From an uncultured Gemmiger sp. (lineage in GTDB: Bacteria; Bacillota; Clostridia; Oscillospirales; Ruminococcaceae): 64,000 nt of DNA. Location: contig NZ_CAKTFU010000003.1 in the NCBI RefSeq assembly GCF_934561205.1, positions 1 through 64,000 on the forward strand, written 5' to 3'. The notes under the pieces were generated by a model. It worked only from the letters and a program-made list of their open reading frames with translations, ran no database searches and had not been told where the DNA came from. Position numbers and translations under genes: made by a program. Within the stretch, counting starts at the first letter, position 1, and each line of letters begins with the position of its first letter. This document shows positions 42,306 to 50,641 of the stretch, piece after piece.

Positions 42306-44552
42306 ATGGCTAAAAAGAAAGAGAAAAAACTGACCCCCGCCAGACCCCAGCTGGGGGACAACGTGGAAATCCTGTCGGCGGGTGAAATTCTGGAATCTCC
42401 CATCACCGACACGCTGGAAATCAACTATATGCCCTACGCGATGAGCGTCATTGTTTCCCGCGCGCTGCCGGAAATCGACGGCTTCAAGCCCGCCCACCGC
42501 AAGCTGCTGTACACGATGTACGAGATGGGCCTGCTGAAGGGCAACCGTACCAAGAGCGCCAACATCGTGGGCAGCACCATGCACCTGAACCCCCACGGCG
42601 ACGCCGCCATCTATGATACGATGGTGCGAATGGGACGCTCCAACGAGAGTTTGCTGGTGCCTTTTGTGGACTCCAAGGGTAACTTCGGCAAGGCGTACAG
42701 CCGCGACATGGCCTACGCCGCCGCCCGTTATACCGAGGCCAAGCTGGAGCCGGTCTGCGACGAATTGTTCCGCGATATCGACAAGGACACCGTGGATTTT
42801 GTGCCCAACTATGACGGCACGACCACCGAGCCGACCCTGCTGCCCGTCACCTTCCCGACGATTCTGGCCAACAATACGCTGGGCATTGCCGTCGGCATGG
42901 CGTCCAACATCTGCTCCTTTAACCTGGAGGAACTTTGCAACGCCACCGTTGCCCTGATGAAGGACGCCAAGGCGGACTTGCGGGAAATTATCCCCGCACC
43001 GGATTTCGTCGGCGGCGGCACGATTCTGTACGATGCCGACGAGATGAACAGCGTGCTGGAAACCGGCCGCGGCAGTGTGCGTGTGCGCGCCAAGTGGAGC
43101 TACGACAAGGCCAATAACTGCATTGACGTGACCCGCATCCCGCCCACGACCACGGTCGAAGCTATCATGGACAAGATCACCGAGCTGGTCAAGCTGGGCA
43201 AGATCCGCGAAATCAGCGACATGCGTGACGAGACCGACCTCAACGGCTTGAAGCTGACCATCGACCTCAAACGCGGTCAGGACCCCGACAAGCTGATGAA
43301 CCGCCTGTACAAAGCCACCCCGCTGGAGGACAGCTTTGCCTGCAACTTCAATGTCTTGATTGGCGGGCAGCCCCGCGTGCTGGGTGTGCGCGATATCCTG
43401 CTGGAATGGATCGCCTTCCGCGCCGAGTGTGTGCGCCGCCGCACCTACTACGACCTGAAAGGCAAGGAAAAGCGGCTGCACCTGCTGCAAGGCTTAAAGG
43501 CTATTTTGCTGGATATCGACAAGGCTATCGAAATCGTGCGCAACACCGCCGAGGAATCCGAGGTCGTGCCCAACCTGATGATCGGCTTCGGCATTGACGA
43601 GGTGCAGGCCGAGTATGTGGCGGAAATCAAGCTGCGCCACCTCAACCGCGAATATATTCTCAAGCGCACCGAGGAAATCGAGGAGCTGGAAAAGGCCATT
43701 GAGGACTTGCAGGATATCCTGAACCGTCCCGCGCGCATCAACAAAATCATCATGCGTGAGCTGGCCGACGTCGCCAAAAAGTATGGCAAGCCCCGCCGCT
43801 GCGAAATTCTGTACGAGCTGCCCGCCGCCGAGGCGGAGGAGCCGGAGCAGCAGGTGCCGGATTACCCCGTCAACCTGTTCTTCACGCGCGAGGGGTACTT
43901 CAAAAAAATCACCCCCCAGAGCCTGCGCATGAGCGGCGAGCAAAAGCTCAAGGACGGCGACGAGGTGCTGTTCACCTGCGAGGCCACCAACAGTGTAGAG
44001 CTGCTGTTCTTTACCAACCACCATCAGGTCTACAAGTCCCACGCCTATGACTTTGCCGACAGCAAGGCGAGCGTGCTGGGCGATTACGTTGCCTCCAGCC
44101 TTGGCATGGACGAGGGCGAGGTGCCGCTGTATATGGTGGTCACGCCCGACTACAAGGGCTGGATGCTGTTCTTCTTCAAGGGCGGCAAGTGCGCCAAGGT
44201 GCCGCTGTCCAGCTACGAGACCAAGCAGAACCGCCGCAAGCTGCTGAAGGCGTACAGCGACAAGGACGAGCTGGCCTTTATGCGCTACCTGCCTGAGGAA
44301 ACCGAGCTGGCCATCTTTACCTCCAACAACCGTCTGCTGCTGGCGGCCACGGCGCTCATCCCTGAAAAAGCCACCCGCGATTCCGCCGGTGTCAACGTAG
44401 TTACGCTGAAAAAGAACGCCAAGATCACCCGCATCACCCCCAGCGACACGCTGGAACTGACCGATGCCCACCGCTACCGCGTGCGCACCCTGCCCGCGAC
44501 AGGTGCCATCATCCGCGCCGATGATACGGCAGAACAACTGACCCTCGGCTAA
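42306..44552 (+). CDS. Type II topoisomerase subunit A (ParC/GyrA-like)
   Basis: A 748-residue protein. The winged-helix domain has R141-Y142 (catalytic Tyr in AARYTEAKL), followed by tower and coiled-coil gate regions (EEIEELEKAIEDLQDI). A C-terminal beta-pinwheel begins at about 520, but the gyrase box QRGGKG is not seen, which favours a decatenase. At the place of the quinolone-binding Ser (HPHGDS in GyrA) this protein has NPHGDA, A100. It forms an operon with the B subunit. Confidence 0.85.
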   Translation: MAKKKEKKLTPARPQLGDNVEILSAGEILESPITDTLEINYMPYAMSVIVSRALPEIDGFKPAHRKLLYTMYEMGLLKGNRTKSANIVGSTMHLNPHGDAAIYDTMVRMGRSNESLLVPFVDSKGNFGKAYSRDMAYAAARYTEAKLEPVCDELFRDIDKDTVDFVPNYDGTTTEPTLLPVTFPTILANNTLGIAVGMASNICSFNLEELCNATVALMKDAKADLREIIPAPDFVGGGTILYDADEMNSVLETGRGSVRVRAKWSYDKANNCIDVTRIPPTTTVEAIMDKITELVKLGKIREISDMRDETDLNGLKLTIDLKRGQDPDKLMNRLYKATPLEDSFACNFNVLIGGQPRVLGVRDILLEWIAFRAECVRRRTYYDLKGKEKRLHLLQGLKAILLDIDKAIEIVRNTAEESEVVPNLMIGFGIDEVQAEYVAEIKLRHLNREYILKRTEEIEELEKAIEDLQDILNRPARINKIIMRELADVAKKYGKPRRCEILYELPAAEAEEPEQQVPDYPVNLFFTREGYFKKITPQSLRMSGEQKLKDGDEVLFTCEATNSVELLFFTNHHQVYKSHAYDFADSKASVLGDYVASSLGMDEGEVPLYMVVTPDYKGWMLFFFKGGKCAKVPLSSYETKQNRRKLLKAYSDKDELAFMRYLPEETELAIFTSNNRLLLAATALIPEKATRDSAGVNVVTLKKNAKITRITPSDTLELTDAHRYRVRTLPATGAIIRADDTAEQLTLG

Positions 44553-44559
44553 AAAAGTA

Positions 44560-44588
44560 TTGACAAATCCGCTGCTTTGCGGTATAAT
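44560..44588 (+). promoter_or_regulatory. Promoter of tRNA-Gly(CCC)
   Basis: A perfect TTGACA and TATAAT with a 17-base spacer, 13 bases before the tRNA. Confidence 0.9.
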
Positions 44589-44601
44589 TGCAGTCACTGA
44601 T

Positions 44602-44677
44602 GCGGGATTAGCTCATCCGGTAGAGTGACTGCTTCCCAAGCAGTAGGTGGCGAGTTCGAGACTCGTATCCCGCTCCA
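44602..44677 (+). tRNA. tRNA-Gly (anticodon CCC)
   Basis: Acceptor GCGGGAT pairs with ATCCCGC; discriminator T and encoded CCA (44675-44677). Anticodon arm ACTGC-TTCCCAA-GCAGT gives CCC, reading GGG. T-arm GCGAGTTCGAGACTCGT is normal. Confidence 0.93.
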
Positions 44678-44680
44678 TAC

Positions 44681-44714
44681 AGCGTACTGACAGATTGGTC
44701 GGTACGCTTTTTTG
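44681..44714 (+). terminator. Terminator of tRNA-Gly(CCC)
   Basis: AGCGTAC and GTACGCT close a stem with a run of T after it, three bases past the tRNA. Confidence 0.8.
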
Positions 44715-44728
44715 TTAGGAGAATCTGT

Positions 44729-45061
44729 ATGCTCAACGCATTTCCTATTTATCATTGGTTCCGCAACGGCAACCCCTATTCGGGGGCGGAGGGCGGTATG
44801 CGGTATGTCATAACACCGTGCAAGCGCCCCGACCCTGCGGACGAAACCGGCAAGAAAAAGCTGTCCTTCCTGTGCGCGCAGGTGTGGCCCGGCCCCTGGA
44901 GCATTGAGCACACAGCCGAAGAAAAAATAGAAACGCAGGAGTTTTCTGCCGACCAGCAGGGTCTGGATGCCGCTGTGGCCTGGCTGAAAGAACGCTACGA
45001 TGCCGAGCGCAGCCGCTGGGACAACATCCCCTCGATTCTCGACTGTGAGCCGGACCGATAA
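44729..45061 (+). CDS. Small protein of unknown function
   Basis: A 110-residue soluble protein with an RBS (TAGGAG) seven bases before ATG 44729. It is rich in aromatic residues in the middle (FLCAQVWPGPWSIEH) and ends in a charged helix (GLDAAVAWLKERYDAERSRWD). I recognise no family. It stands between the tRNA terminator and a large membrane gene 20 bp downstream, so it is probably cotranscribed with that. Confidence 0.6.
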   Translation: MLNAFPIYHWFRNGNPYSGAEGGMRYVITPCKRPDPADETGKKKLSFLCAQVWPGPWSIEHTAEEKIETQEFSADQQGLDAAVAWLKERYDAERSRWDNIPSILDCEPDR

Positions 45062-45081
45062 CGCGATGTAAGGGGTATTTC

Positions 45082-46998
45082 ATGTTGCAGAAGAATAAGT
45101 GGGGCACAGGCAGTGCCGTGCTGTTTGCCGCAGCGTATGCCGTGTACCTGTATGCGGCAGTCATCAGCGGCGGTTCCTTGGGGGCGCTGCTGATGTTTCA
45201 GGCCGCGCTGGCGCTGGGTGTGGTGCTGGCGGGGTACACCGTAGCCAAGCGTTTTTTGCCGGGGGCAGGCTTTCGCAAATTGCTGCCGATATCCTTCACG
45301 GCGGGCTGCGTACTGCTGTATCTCTGCTATATTGCTGCCCATGGTCAGCGCTGGGTGCTGCTGCTTCCGCTGCTGCTGGGGCTTGTTTCTGCCAAGGAAG
45401 TCGTGCAAAAGCTGCGCCGCTATCAGCCCTGCCGTGCCGATGCGATCCTGCTGGCAACGCTGGCGTGCTTTACGGCCGCTTATGTGTTGTGCGCGGTGCT
45501 GCCCTTTGCCAGGGCGGACAAGCTGACCAATTTTGCCTATCATCAGGATATGCTGTGGTCGGTGGGCAATGCCGCTGCCGCTAAACTGGGCTTTCCGATC
45601 CAGGATATGCGCTTTGCGGGTACCACGCTGAACTACCACTATCTCAACGATGTCACGGCGGGCATCCTGGCGTTTGCGCTGGGCAACCTGCCCGCCTACG
45701 AATCGCTCTGCTTTTACTGGTATCTGCCGGTGGTGTGTGTGCTGGTGCTGTCCCTATATGAACTGGCGTGCCGCTTTACGGCACACCGTACCTTTGCGGC
45801 GCTGGTGCCGGCAGGGGTGCTGTTCGGCGTGGGCAGCACGGGTGTGTTTCAGTATGTGACGAACATCAACGGCATGGGTACGGCCACCGTCAGTCTGTGC
45901 GCCGTATTTGCGCTGTGCGCGTATCTGGATGACGCGGCAGCGTTTCGCAGGCTTTCCCTGCCGCGCAAGCTCGGCTTTTACCTGCTGGGGTATGCCGTCG
46001 GGTTTGGCTGTTCTATGTTCAAAAGCACCATCGGCGCACTGGCGTGTCTGGCTATGCTGGCGGCGGCGCTGGCAGGGCTGCCGACCCGCAAAAGCGGCGT
46101 GCGGTATTTCGGGCTGGCGGCAGTCAGCGGGGCGGGCTTTGCCACCGCGTATCTGTCGGTTTTCTCCAAGGCGGTCAATAACCTTGTGTTCAGCGGCTGG
46201 CAGGGGCTGTGGCAGCTGCCCCAAAATGTGCTGAAGGCCGGCGGCGTCATCGCCGCTGTGTATCTGGCGGCGATGCTGTACAGTCTGGCGCACTTTCCCG
46301 CGCTGCGGTTTGACGCACTTATGGCAAATGCCGTGGCGATCGGCGGGGCGCTGGCCGTAAGCCTGTACACCCACTATTCCGCATCGCAGGTGTATTTTGT
46401 TCTGATCGCCGTGCCTATGATGCTGGTGTGCTGTCTGCCCCTGCTGGACCGCCTGTGTGCGCAAAAGCGTCCGGCCTGGGGCTGCGCGGCGGCGGTGCTG
46501 GCGGTGTGGATGGGCATCAACTGCCTGTCGCTTTTGCCCAATGCCCGCAGCGGTGTGCAGGCGCTGCTGCGTATTTACCACCTGCGCGTCAGCGATTACG
46601 CCGAGGAAAACATCACCGCGCAGGATTATGACGCGATGCTTTGGCTGAAAAACAACAGCGATGCCGAGGATATCTTTGCCACCAACCGCAACAACAAATG
46701 GTACGAGATAGGGGAGGGCGTGTTCCACTACTACACCGCCGCCAGTGAGCGCCGCTGCTATCTGGAAAGTTACCGCTACTGCATGGATTACAGCGGTATG
46801 TACCACGAGGTGCGCCGTCGGCTGGAGCAGGTCAGCGACGGTATCTTCCATAAATACAGCGAGGATGAGGCCTTTGCCGTTGCCGGACAGGAGGATATCG
46901 ACTGGCTGGTGGTTTTCACCCCGGTGAACGACCCCGCCTGGCAGCGCAGCCCTGCCTATGAAAATGACACGGTTAAAATTTACCGTGTCAACGAATAA
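45082..46998 (+). CDS. Large polytopic membrane protein, glycosyltransferase-like
   Basis: A 638-residue protein with about 12-13 membrane helices in the first 480 residues and a C-terminal soluble part of about 150 residues (DAMLWLKNNSDAEDIFATNRN, then WYEIGEGVFHYYTAASERR). The layout and an acidic pair in an outer loop after helix four (FAYHQDMLWSVGNA) remind of GT-C-type glycosyltransferases such as the DUF2298/YfhO-like families, which use lipid-linked sugars. No sure catalytic motif. The region ends at a strong terminator. Confidence 0.6.
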   Translation: MLQKNKWGTGSAVLFAAAYAVYLYAAVISGGSLGALLMFQAALALGVVLAGYTVAKRFLPGAGFRKLLPISFTAGCVLLYLCYIAAHGQRWVLLLPLLLGLVSAKEVVQKLRRYQPCRADAILLATLACFTAAYVLCAVLPFARADKLTNFAYHQDMLWSVGNAAAAKLGFPIQDMRFAGTTLNYHYLNDVTAGILAFALGNLPAYESLCFYWYLPVVCVLVLSLYELACRFTAHRTFAALVPAGVLFGVGSTGVFQYVTNINGMGTATVSLCAVFALCAYLDDAAAFRRLSLPRKLGFYLLGYAVGFGCSMFKSTIGALACLAMLAAALAGLPTRKSGVRYFGLAAVSGAGFATAYLSVFSKAVNNLVFSGWQGLWQLPQNVLKAGGVIAAVYLAAMLYSLAHFPALRFDALMANAVAIGGALAVSLYTHYSASQVYFVLIAVPMMLVCCLPLLDRLCAQKRPAWGCAAAVLAVWMGINCLSLLPNARSGVQALLRIYHLRVSDYAEENITAQDYDAMLWLKNNSDAEDIFATNRNNKWYEIGEGVFHYYTAASERRCYLESYRYCMDYSGMYHEVRRRLEQVSDGIFHKYSEDEAFAVAGQEDIDWLVVFTPVNDPAWQRSPAYENDTVKIYRVNE

Positions 46999-47012
46999 AA
47001 TGAAATCTCTGC

Positions 47013-47046
47013 AAAAAGGCAGCCCAATTTCGGGTTGCCTTTTTGT
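47013..47046 (+). terminator. Terminator after the large membrane gene
   Basis: AAAAAGGCAGCCC and GGGTTGCCTTTTT form a stem with one G-T pair and a T tail. Confidence 0.9.
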
Positions 47047-47116
47047 GTAAAATAGGGTATACTATACTCGTATGTCTGTAACAATTCTGCGTAAAAGAAT
47101 CACGGGAGAACCCTAT

Positions 47117-47782
47117 ATGAGTAAAGTTGCCGCTTCTATACTTTCTGCCGATTTGGCGAACCTCGCCGAGGACAGCCGCCGCCTGCTGAACGCCGGTGCG
47201 GATATTCTGCATTTTGATGTGATGGACGGGCATTTTGTGCCCAATATCAGCTACGGTGCCCCCGTGCTGACCTGCCTGAAAAAGGCTTTGCCCGACGCGT
47301 ACTACGATGTACACCTGATGATCAGCGAGCCTGCCCGCTATGCCGTGGATTTTGCCAAGGCCGGCGCGGATCTTATCACCTTCCACTACGAGGCTGTACC
47401 CGGCAAGGTGGGCGAAACCATTGACGCCATCCGTGCGCTGGGCTGCAAGGTGGGTATCAGCATCAAGCCCGGCACCGCACCGCAGGAAATTTTTGCCTGG
47501 CTGGACAAGGTGGACCTTGTGCTGGTGATGAGCGTAGAACCCGGCTTTGGCGGCCAGAGCTTTATGCCCGCCGCACCCGAACGCATCGCCGCCCTGCGTA
47601 AGGAGTGCGACCGCCGCGGCCTGCACACCCTGCTGGAGGTGGACGGCGGCATCAACACCGAGACAGGTGCCCTGTGCGCGGCAGCCGGTGTGGACTGGCT
47701 GGTAGCAGGCAGCTTTTTGTTTAAAGCGAAGAACCCCGAAGCCGAGATCCGCACCCTGCACGATTTGAGCTATCAGAGCTAA
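47117..47782 (+). CDS. rpe: Ribulose-phosphate 3-epimerase
   Basis: A 221-residue TIM-barrel enzyme of the pentose phosphate pathway. Motifs: ASILSADLANL at the start, HFDVMDGHFVPN (metal His and Asp), DVHLMIS, VMSVEPGFGGQSF and EVDGGINTET (second catalytic Asp). The start is ATG 47117 after GGGAGAA. It lies 21 bp upstream of rnfD and may be cotranscribed with the Rnf genes. Confidence 0.97.
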   Translation: MSKVAASILSADLANLAEDSRRLLNAGADILHFDVMDGHFVPNISYGAPVLTCLKKALPDAYYDVHLMISEPARYAVDFAKAGADLITFHYEAVPGKVGETIDAIRALGCKVGISIKPGTAPQEIFAWLDKVDLVLVMSVEPGFGGQSFMPAAPERIAALRKECDRRGLHTLLEVDGGINTETGALCAAAGVDWLVAGSFLFKAKNPEAEIRTLHDLSYQS

Positions 47783-47803
47783 TGTAAGGAGATAATCGAT
47801 CTT

Positions 47804-48826
47804 ATGGCCAAACATAAGTATCCGGAACGCAGCGAAAACTATTCATTTTACAGCGACCTGCTGTGGTGCAGTGTGCCGCTGACCGGCATGGCATGTTATT
47901 TTTACGGTATGCGCCCGGCGCTGCTGATGCTGGCAGGTCTGCTTACGGCCTATCTGTTTGACTGCGCGCTGGCCCCCCTGCACGGGGAGGGTTACCGTTC
48001 CCACGAGCCGTCCAGTGAGTGCTTTGCCGCGCTCATCGTATTGATGATGCCCGCTACGGTGTCCTATGCGGTGGTCGTGGCGGCGGTCATTGCATCGGTG
48101 CTGGCCAAGGAGGCTTTCGGCGGCGAGGGACACTATCCCTTCCACCCGGCGGCTGTCGGCATGGCGGTCGCAGGGATTTCCTGGCCGGAACAGCTGTATC
48201 TTTACCCCGTGCCCGGCACCAGGCTGCCCCTCTTAAAGCCCGCCTACGACTATGCCACCGTCGAAGGCATGAGCGCCACCCTGCGCGGCGGCGGTCTGCC
48301 CAGTGACAGCACCATGGAGCTGCTTACCGGCAACGTTTCCGGCGGTATGGGCACCTGCGCCGCACTGGTCATTGCGGCATGCGGGCTGTTTTTGCTTGCG
48401 CGCGGGCATCTGCGTCCGGGTGTGCTCATCCCGTTTTTTGTGCTGTGCGTGGGTCTGCCGTGGCTGCTCCCGCAGCTGAATGAGCTGCCGGTTTTCAGCG
48501 CTCCGTGGCAGTTTGTGCGTCAGCGCGTCTACCTGGAAAAGTATATCCTGCTCTCCGGCACGACGCTGTTCGGCGGCCTGTTCCTGGCGTGTGAGCCTGT
48601 TACCATGCCCAGCCGTACAAACGCCCAGGTGGCCTACGGCATCATTTTGGGCGTGGCGGTGTTTGTGTTCCGCAGCTTCAGCCCGTATGAAACGCCGATG
48701 TGCTTTTCTTTGCTGATCGTGGACGCCATTCCCGAATGGCTCGACCTGATCAGCCACCGTACCGAGCGTATTCGCTTTATGAAAAAGGAGGAAAAGCGCC
48801 TTGCCCAATCATCCGACACGGAATGA
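47804..48826 (+). CDS. rnfD: Rnf electron-transport complex subunit D
   Basis: A 340-residue membrane protein of the RnfD/NqrB family with about nine helices. A GEGHYPFHPAAVGMAVAG segment is typical, and Thr159 in GMSATLRGG is in the place of the flavin-bearing Thr of the S-x-A-T motif, which carries covalent FMN in RnfD. Rnf couples ferredoxin oxidation by NAD+ to sodium or proton export. The TTG start of the next gene lies 26 bp inside its end. The usual neighbours rnfC and rnfG are not upstream; rpe is there instead. Confidence 0.85.
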   Translation: MAKHKYPERSENYSFYSDLLWCSVPLTGMACYFYGMRPALLMLAGLLTAYLFDCALAPLHGEGYRSHEPSSECFAALIVLMMPATVSYAVVVAAVIASVLAKEAFGGEGHYPFHPAAVGMAVAGISWPEQLYLYPVPGTRLPLLKPAYDYATVEGMSATLRGGGLPSDSTMELLTGNVSGGMGTCAALVIAACGLFLLARGHLRPGVLIPFFVLCVGLPWLLPQLNELPVFSAPWQFVRQRVYLEKYILLSGTTLFGGLFLACEPVTMPSRTNAQVAYGIILGVAVFVFRSFSPYETPMCFSLLIVDAIPEWLDLISHRTERIRFMKKEEKRLAQSSDTE

Positions 48827-49982
48827 CCGCCGCAAAGGTGAGGATCGTTCCGAAACCCTGATCATACCCCACATTACAAAGGAAATGGTGCAAAAGGCGC
48901 AGCAGATGGCCGACCAAGGGGCCTCCCGCGCCGAGATCGAGCAGGCTATATTTGCGATGCAGCAGGCGCCGTTCCAACCGGAACCGCCGCAGACCCCGCC
49001 GCCCCGCCGTGGCTTCAGGGGCTTTGGACGCCGCGAGGCCGCCCCGATCGAAACACCGTCGACCCCAACGGTGACCCCGCCCGAAAAACCGGCCGCAGCC
49101 GATGCCGAGCCGACGGTGGCTTTTGCGCCGCAGTCCGAACCGCAGCAGGAGCCGCTGCCCGCGCAGGAGCTGCCGCCGCAGTCCGAACCGCAGGCAGAAA
49201 CGCCCGAACAGCCCGCACCGCAGACGGCGGCGGAACCCCCGCAGCCGCCGCAAACCGCAGCGGCCCCCGCGCAGCCTGCCGCCGAACAGCCCAAGACAGC
49301 ACCGCGTTCGTCCTCCCGCATACCCCGCAGCTATCAGGAGGCCGAGGCCGATTTGAACGAAAAGATCCGCCGCGACCATATCTGGCTGTCCAACCCCGTC
49401 ATGGTGCGCGGGCTGGGGCTGGCGCCTGTCATCGGCGCCGCGCTGGACGGCAGACGTGCCCTGATGCTTTGCGTGGCCTGTCTGATCCTTGTCACGCTGA
49501 CCCGCCCCATCGCCGTCGCAGTCTGCCACCTGACCCAAAACCGCTGGCGGCCGATTATATACTGCTACACGGCAGCGGTTTTGTACATTCCGACGTATAT
49601 TTTACTCTACCGCATTTTTGGCGCCGACATGTCGATGCTGGGCATCTACCTGCCGATCCTGACGGTCGATCCGGCCATTGTCAAGCGCATGGAATTTACC
49701 GAGCTGGAGCCTGTCTCCACAGCGCTGCGCCACGGCTGGAACAACGCGCTGGGCATGTGCGCGGCACTGCTGCTGGTAGGCTGCCTGCGCGAATTTTTGG
49801 CCACGGGGTCGGTGTTCTACTATGTCATTCTGAACAGGACCCTGCTGCCCATGGCAGCCCTGCCCGCCGGCGGCTTTGTGCTGCTGGGCGTTCTGGCGGC
49901 GTGCTGGTGCGCCGTTGTAAACCTGTACAACAACTACAAGCATGAGGAGGTGCGCCGTCTGTATGCCAAACGTAAGTCTTGA
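48801..49982 (+). CDS. rnfE: Rnf subunit E with long N-terminal Pro/Ala/Gln-rich extension
   Basis: A 393-residue protein, twice the normal RnfE size. TTG 48801 is the start, ten bases after AAGGAGG. Residues 1-50 include a predicted helix (ITKEMVQKAQQMADQGASRAE), about 55-175 is a disordered Pro/Gln/Glu/Ala stretch, and from about 195 the RnfE/NqrD membrane core begins (NPVMVRGLGLAPVIGAALDGRRAL, then about six helices). RnfE and RnfA form the ion path with a bridging Fe-S site. Such an extension is odd. It overlaps rnfD by 26 bp and rnfA by 20 bp. Confidence 0.75.
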   Translation: MPNHPTRNDRRKGEDRSETLIIPHITKEMVQKAQQMADQGASRAEIEQAIFAMQQAPFQPEPPQTPPPRRGFRGFGRREAAPIETPSTPTVTPPEKPAAADAEPTVAFAPQSEPQQEPLPAQELPPQSEPQAETPEQPAPQTAAEPPQPPQTAAAPAQPAAEQPKTAPRSSSRIPRSYQEAEADLNEKIRRDHIWLSNPVMVRGLGLAPVIGAALDGRRALMLCVACLILVTLTRPIAVAVCHLTQNRWRPIIYCYTAAVLYIPTYILLYRIFGADMSMLGIYLPILTVDPAIVKRMEFTELEPVSTALRHGWNNALGMCAALLLVGCLREFLATGSVFYYVILNRTLLPMAALPAGGFVLLGVLAACWCAVVNLYNNYKHEEVRRLYAKRKS

Positions 49983-50616
49983 TTTGAGCAGCGTGGGCTA
50001 CGGCGTGCTCCAGTTTTTGAGCTATATGGTGCTGGCTGTTTTTGCCGAAAACGTCATTTTGTCCCGCGCCCTGGGTGTTACCCGTCTGCTCAAGCTCGTG
50101 CCTGACTATAAGGCGCAGATTTGGAACTTCGCCCTGCCGCTGATACTGGTCATGACCCTGTCGGCCCCCTTTGGGTGGCTGGCTCACAACGTCATTTTTA
50201 TCTGGCTGCGCGGGGTGCTGCCCGCCTGGATGCCGCTGTCCGCGCTGCGCCCGCTGGTGTATCTGACCTGCGGCGTGGCGGCCATGGGCATCACCTGGCT
50301 GCTGTTTTTGCTGCTGCCGAAAAAAATCGCCGAGCCCTGCCGCGAGCAGCTCAGCCTGGCCACCTGCAGCACCGGCGTGCTGGGCACGCTGCTGATTTGC
50401 GCCAACCAGAACTATACCATGCTGCAGTGCATTGCCTTTGGTTTGGGCAGTGCGCTTGGCTATATCTTCATCGTCTTTATTGTGCGTGAGGGCCGCCGCC
50501 GTCTGAACAACAAGGCCGTGCCCGCCATCTTTAAGGGGCTGCCCAGCTCCCTGATTTACGTCGGCATCCTGTCGCTGGCCATCTATGCGCTGGTCGGCCA
50601 TGCCGTCGTGCTGTAA
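49963..50616 (+). CDS. rnfA: Rnf electron-transport complex subunit A
   Basis: A 217-residue, six-helix membrane protein of the RnfA/NqrE family (FAENVILSRALGVTRLL near the start, where the conserved ENxxLxRxLG is seen). I start it at ATG 49963, after GAGGAGGTG. RnfA and RnfE are inverted-topology partners. In a complete Rnf operon rnfB, an Fe-S protein, follows rnfA; here a DUF1015 gene follows instead, so the electron-carrying subunits C, G and B must lie elsewhere or be lost. Confidence 0.8.
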   Translation: MPNVSLDLSSVGYGVLQFLSYMVLAVFAENVILSRALGVTRLLKLVPDYKAQIWNFALPLILVMTLSAPFGWLAHNVIFIWLRGVLPAWMPLSALRPLVYLTCGVAAMGITWLLFLLLPKKIAEPCREQLSLATCSTGVLGTLLICANQNYTMLQCIAFGLGSALGYIFIVFIVREGRRRLNNKAVPAIFKGLPSSLIYVGILSLAIYALVGHAVVL

Positions 50617-50641
50617 CCGCTTTTTCAGAGGGGATGTGTTG

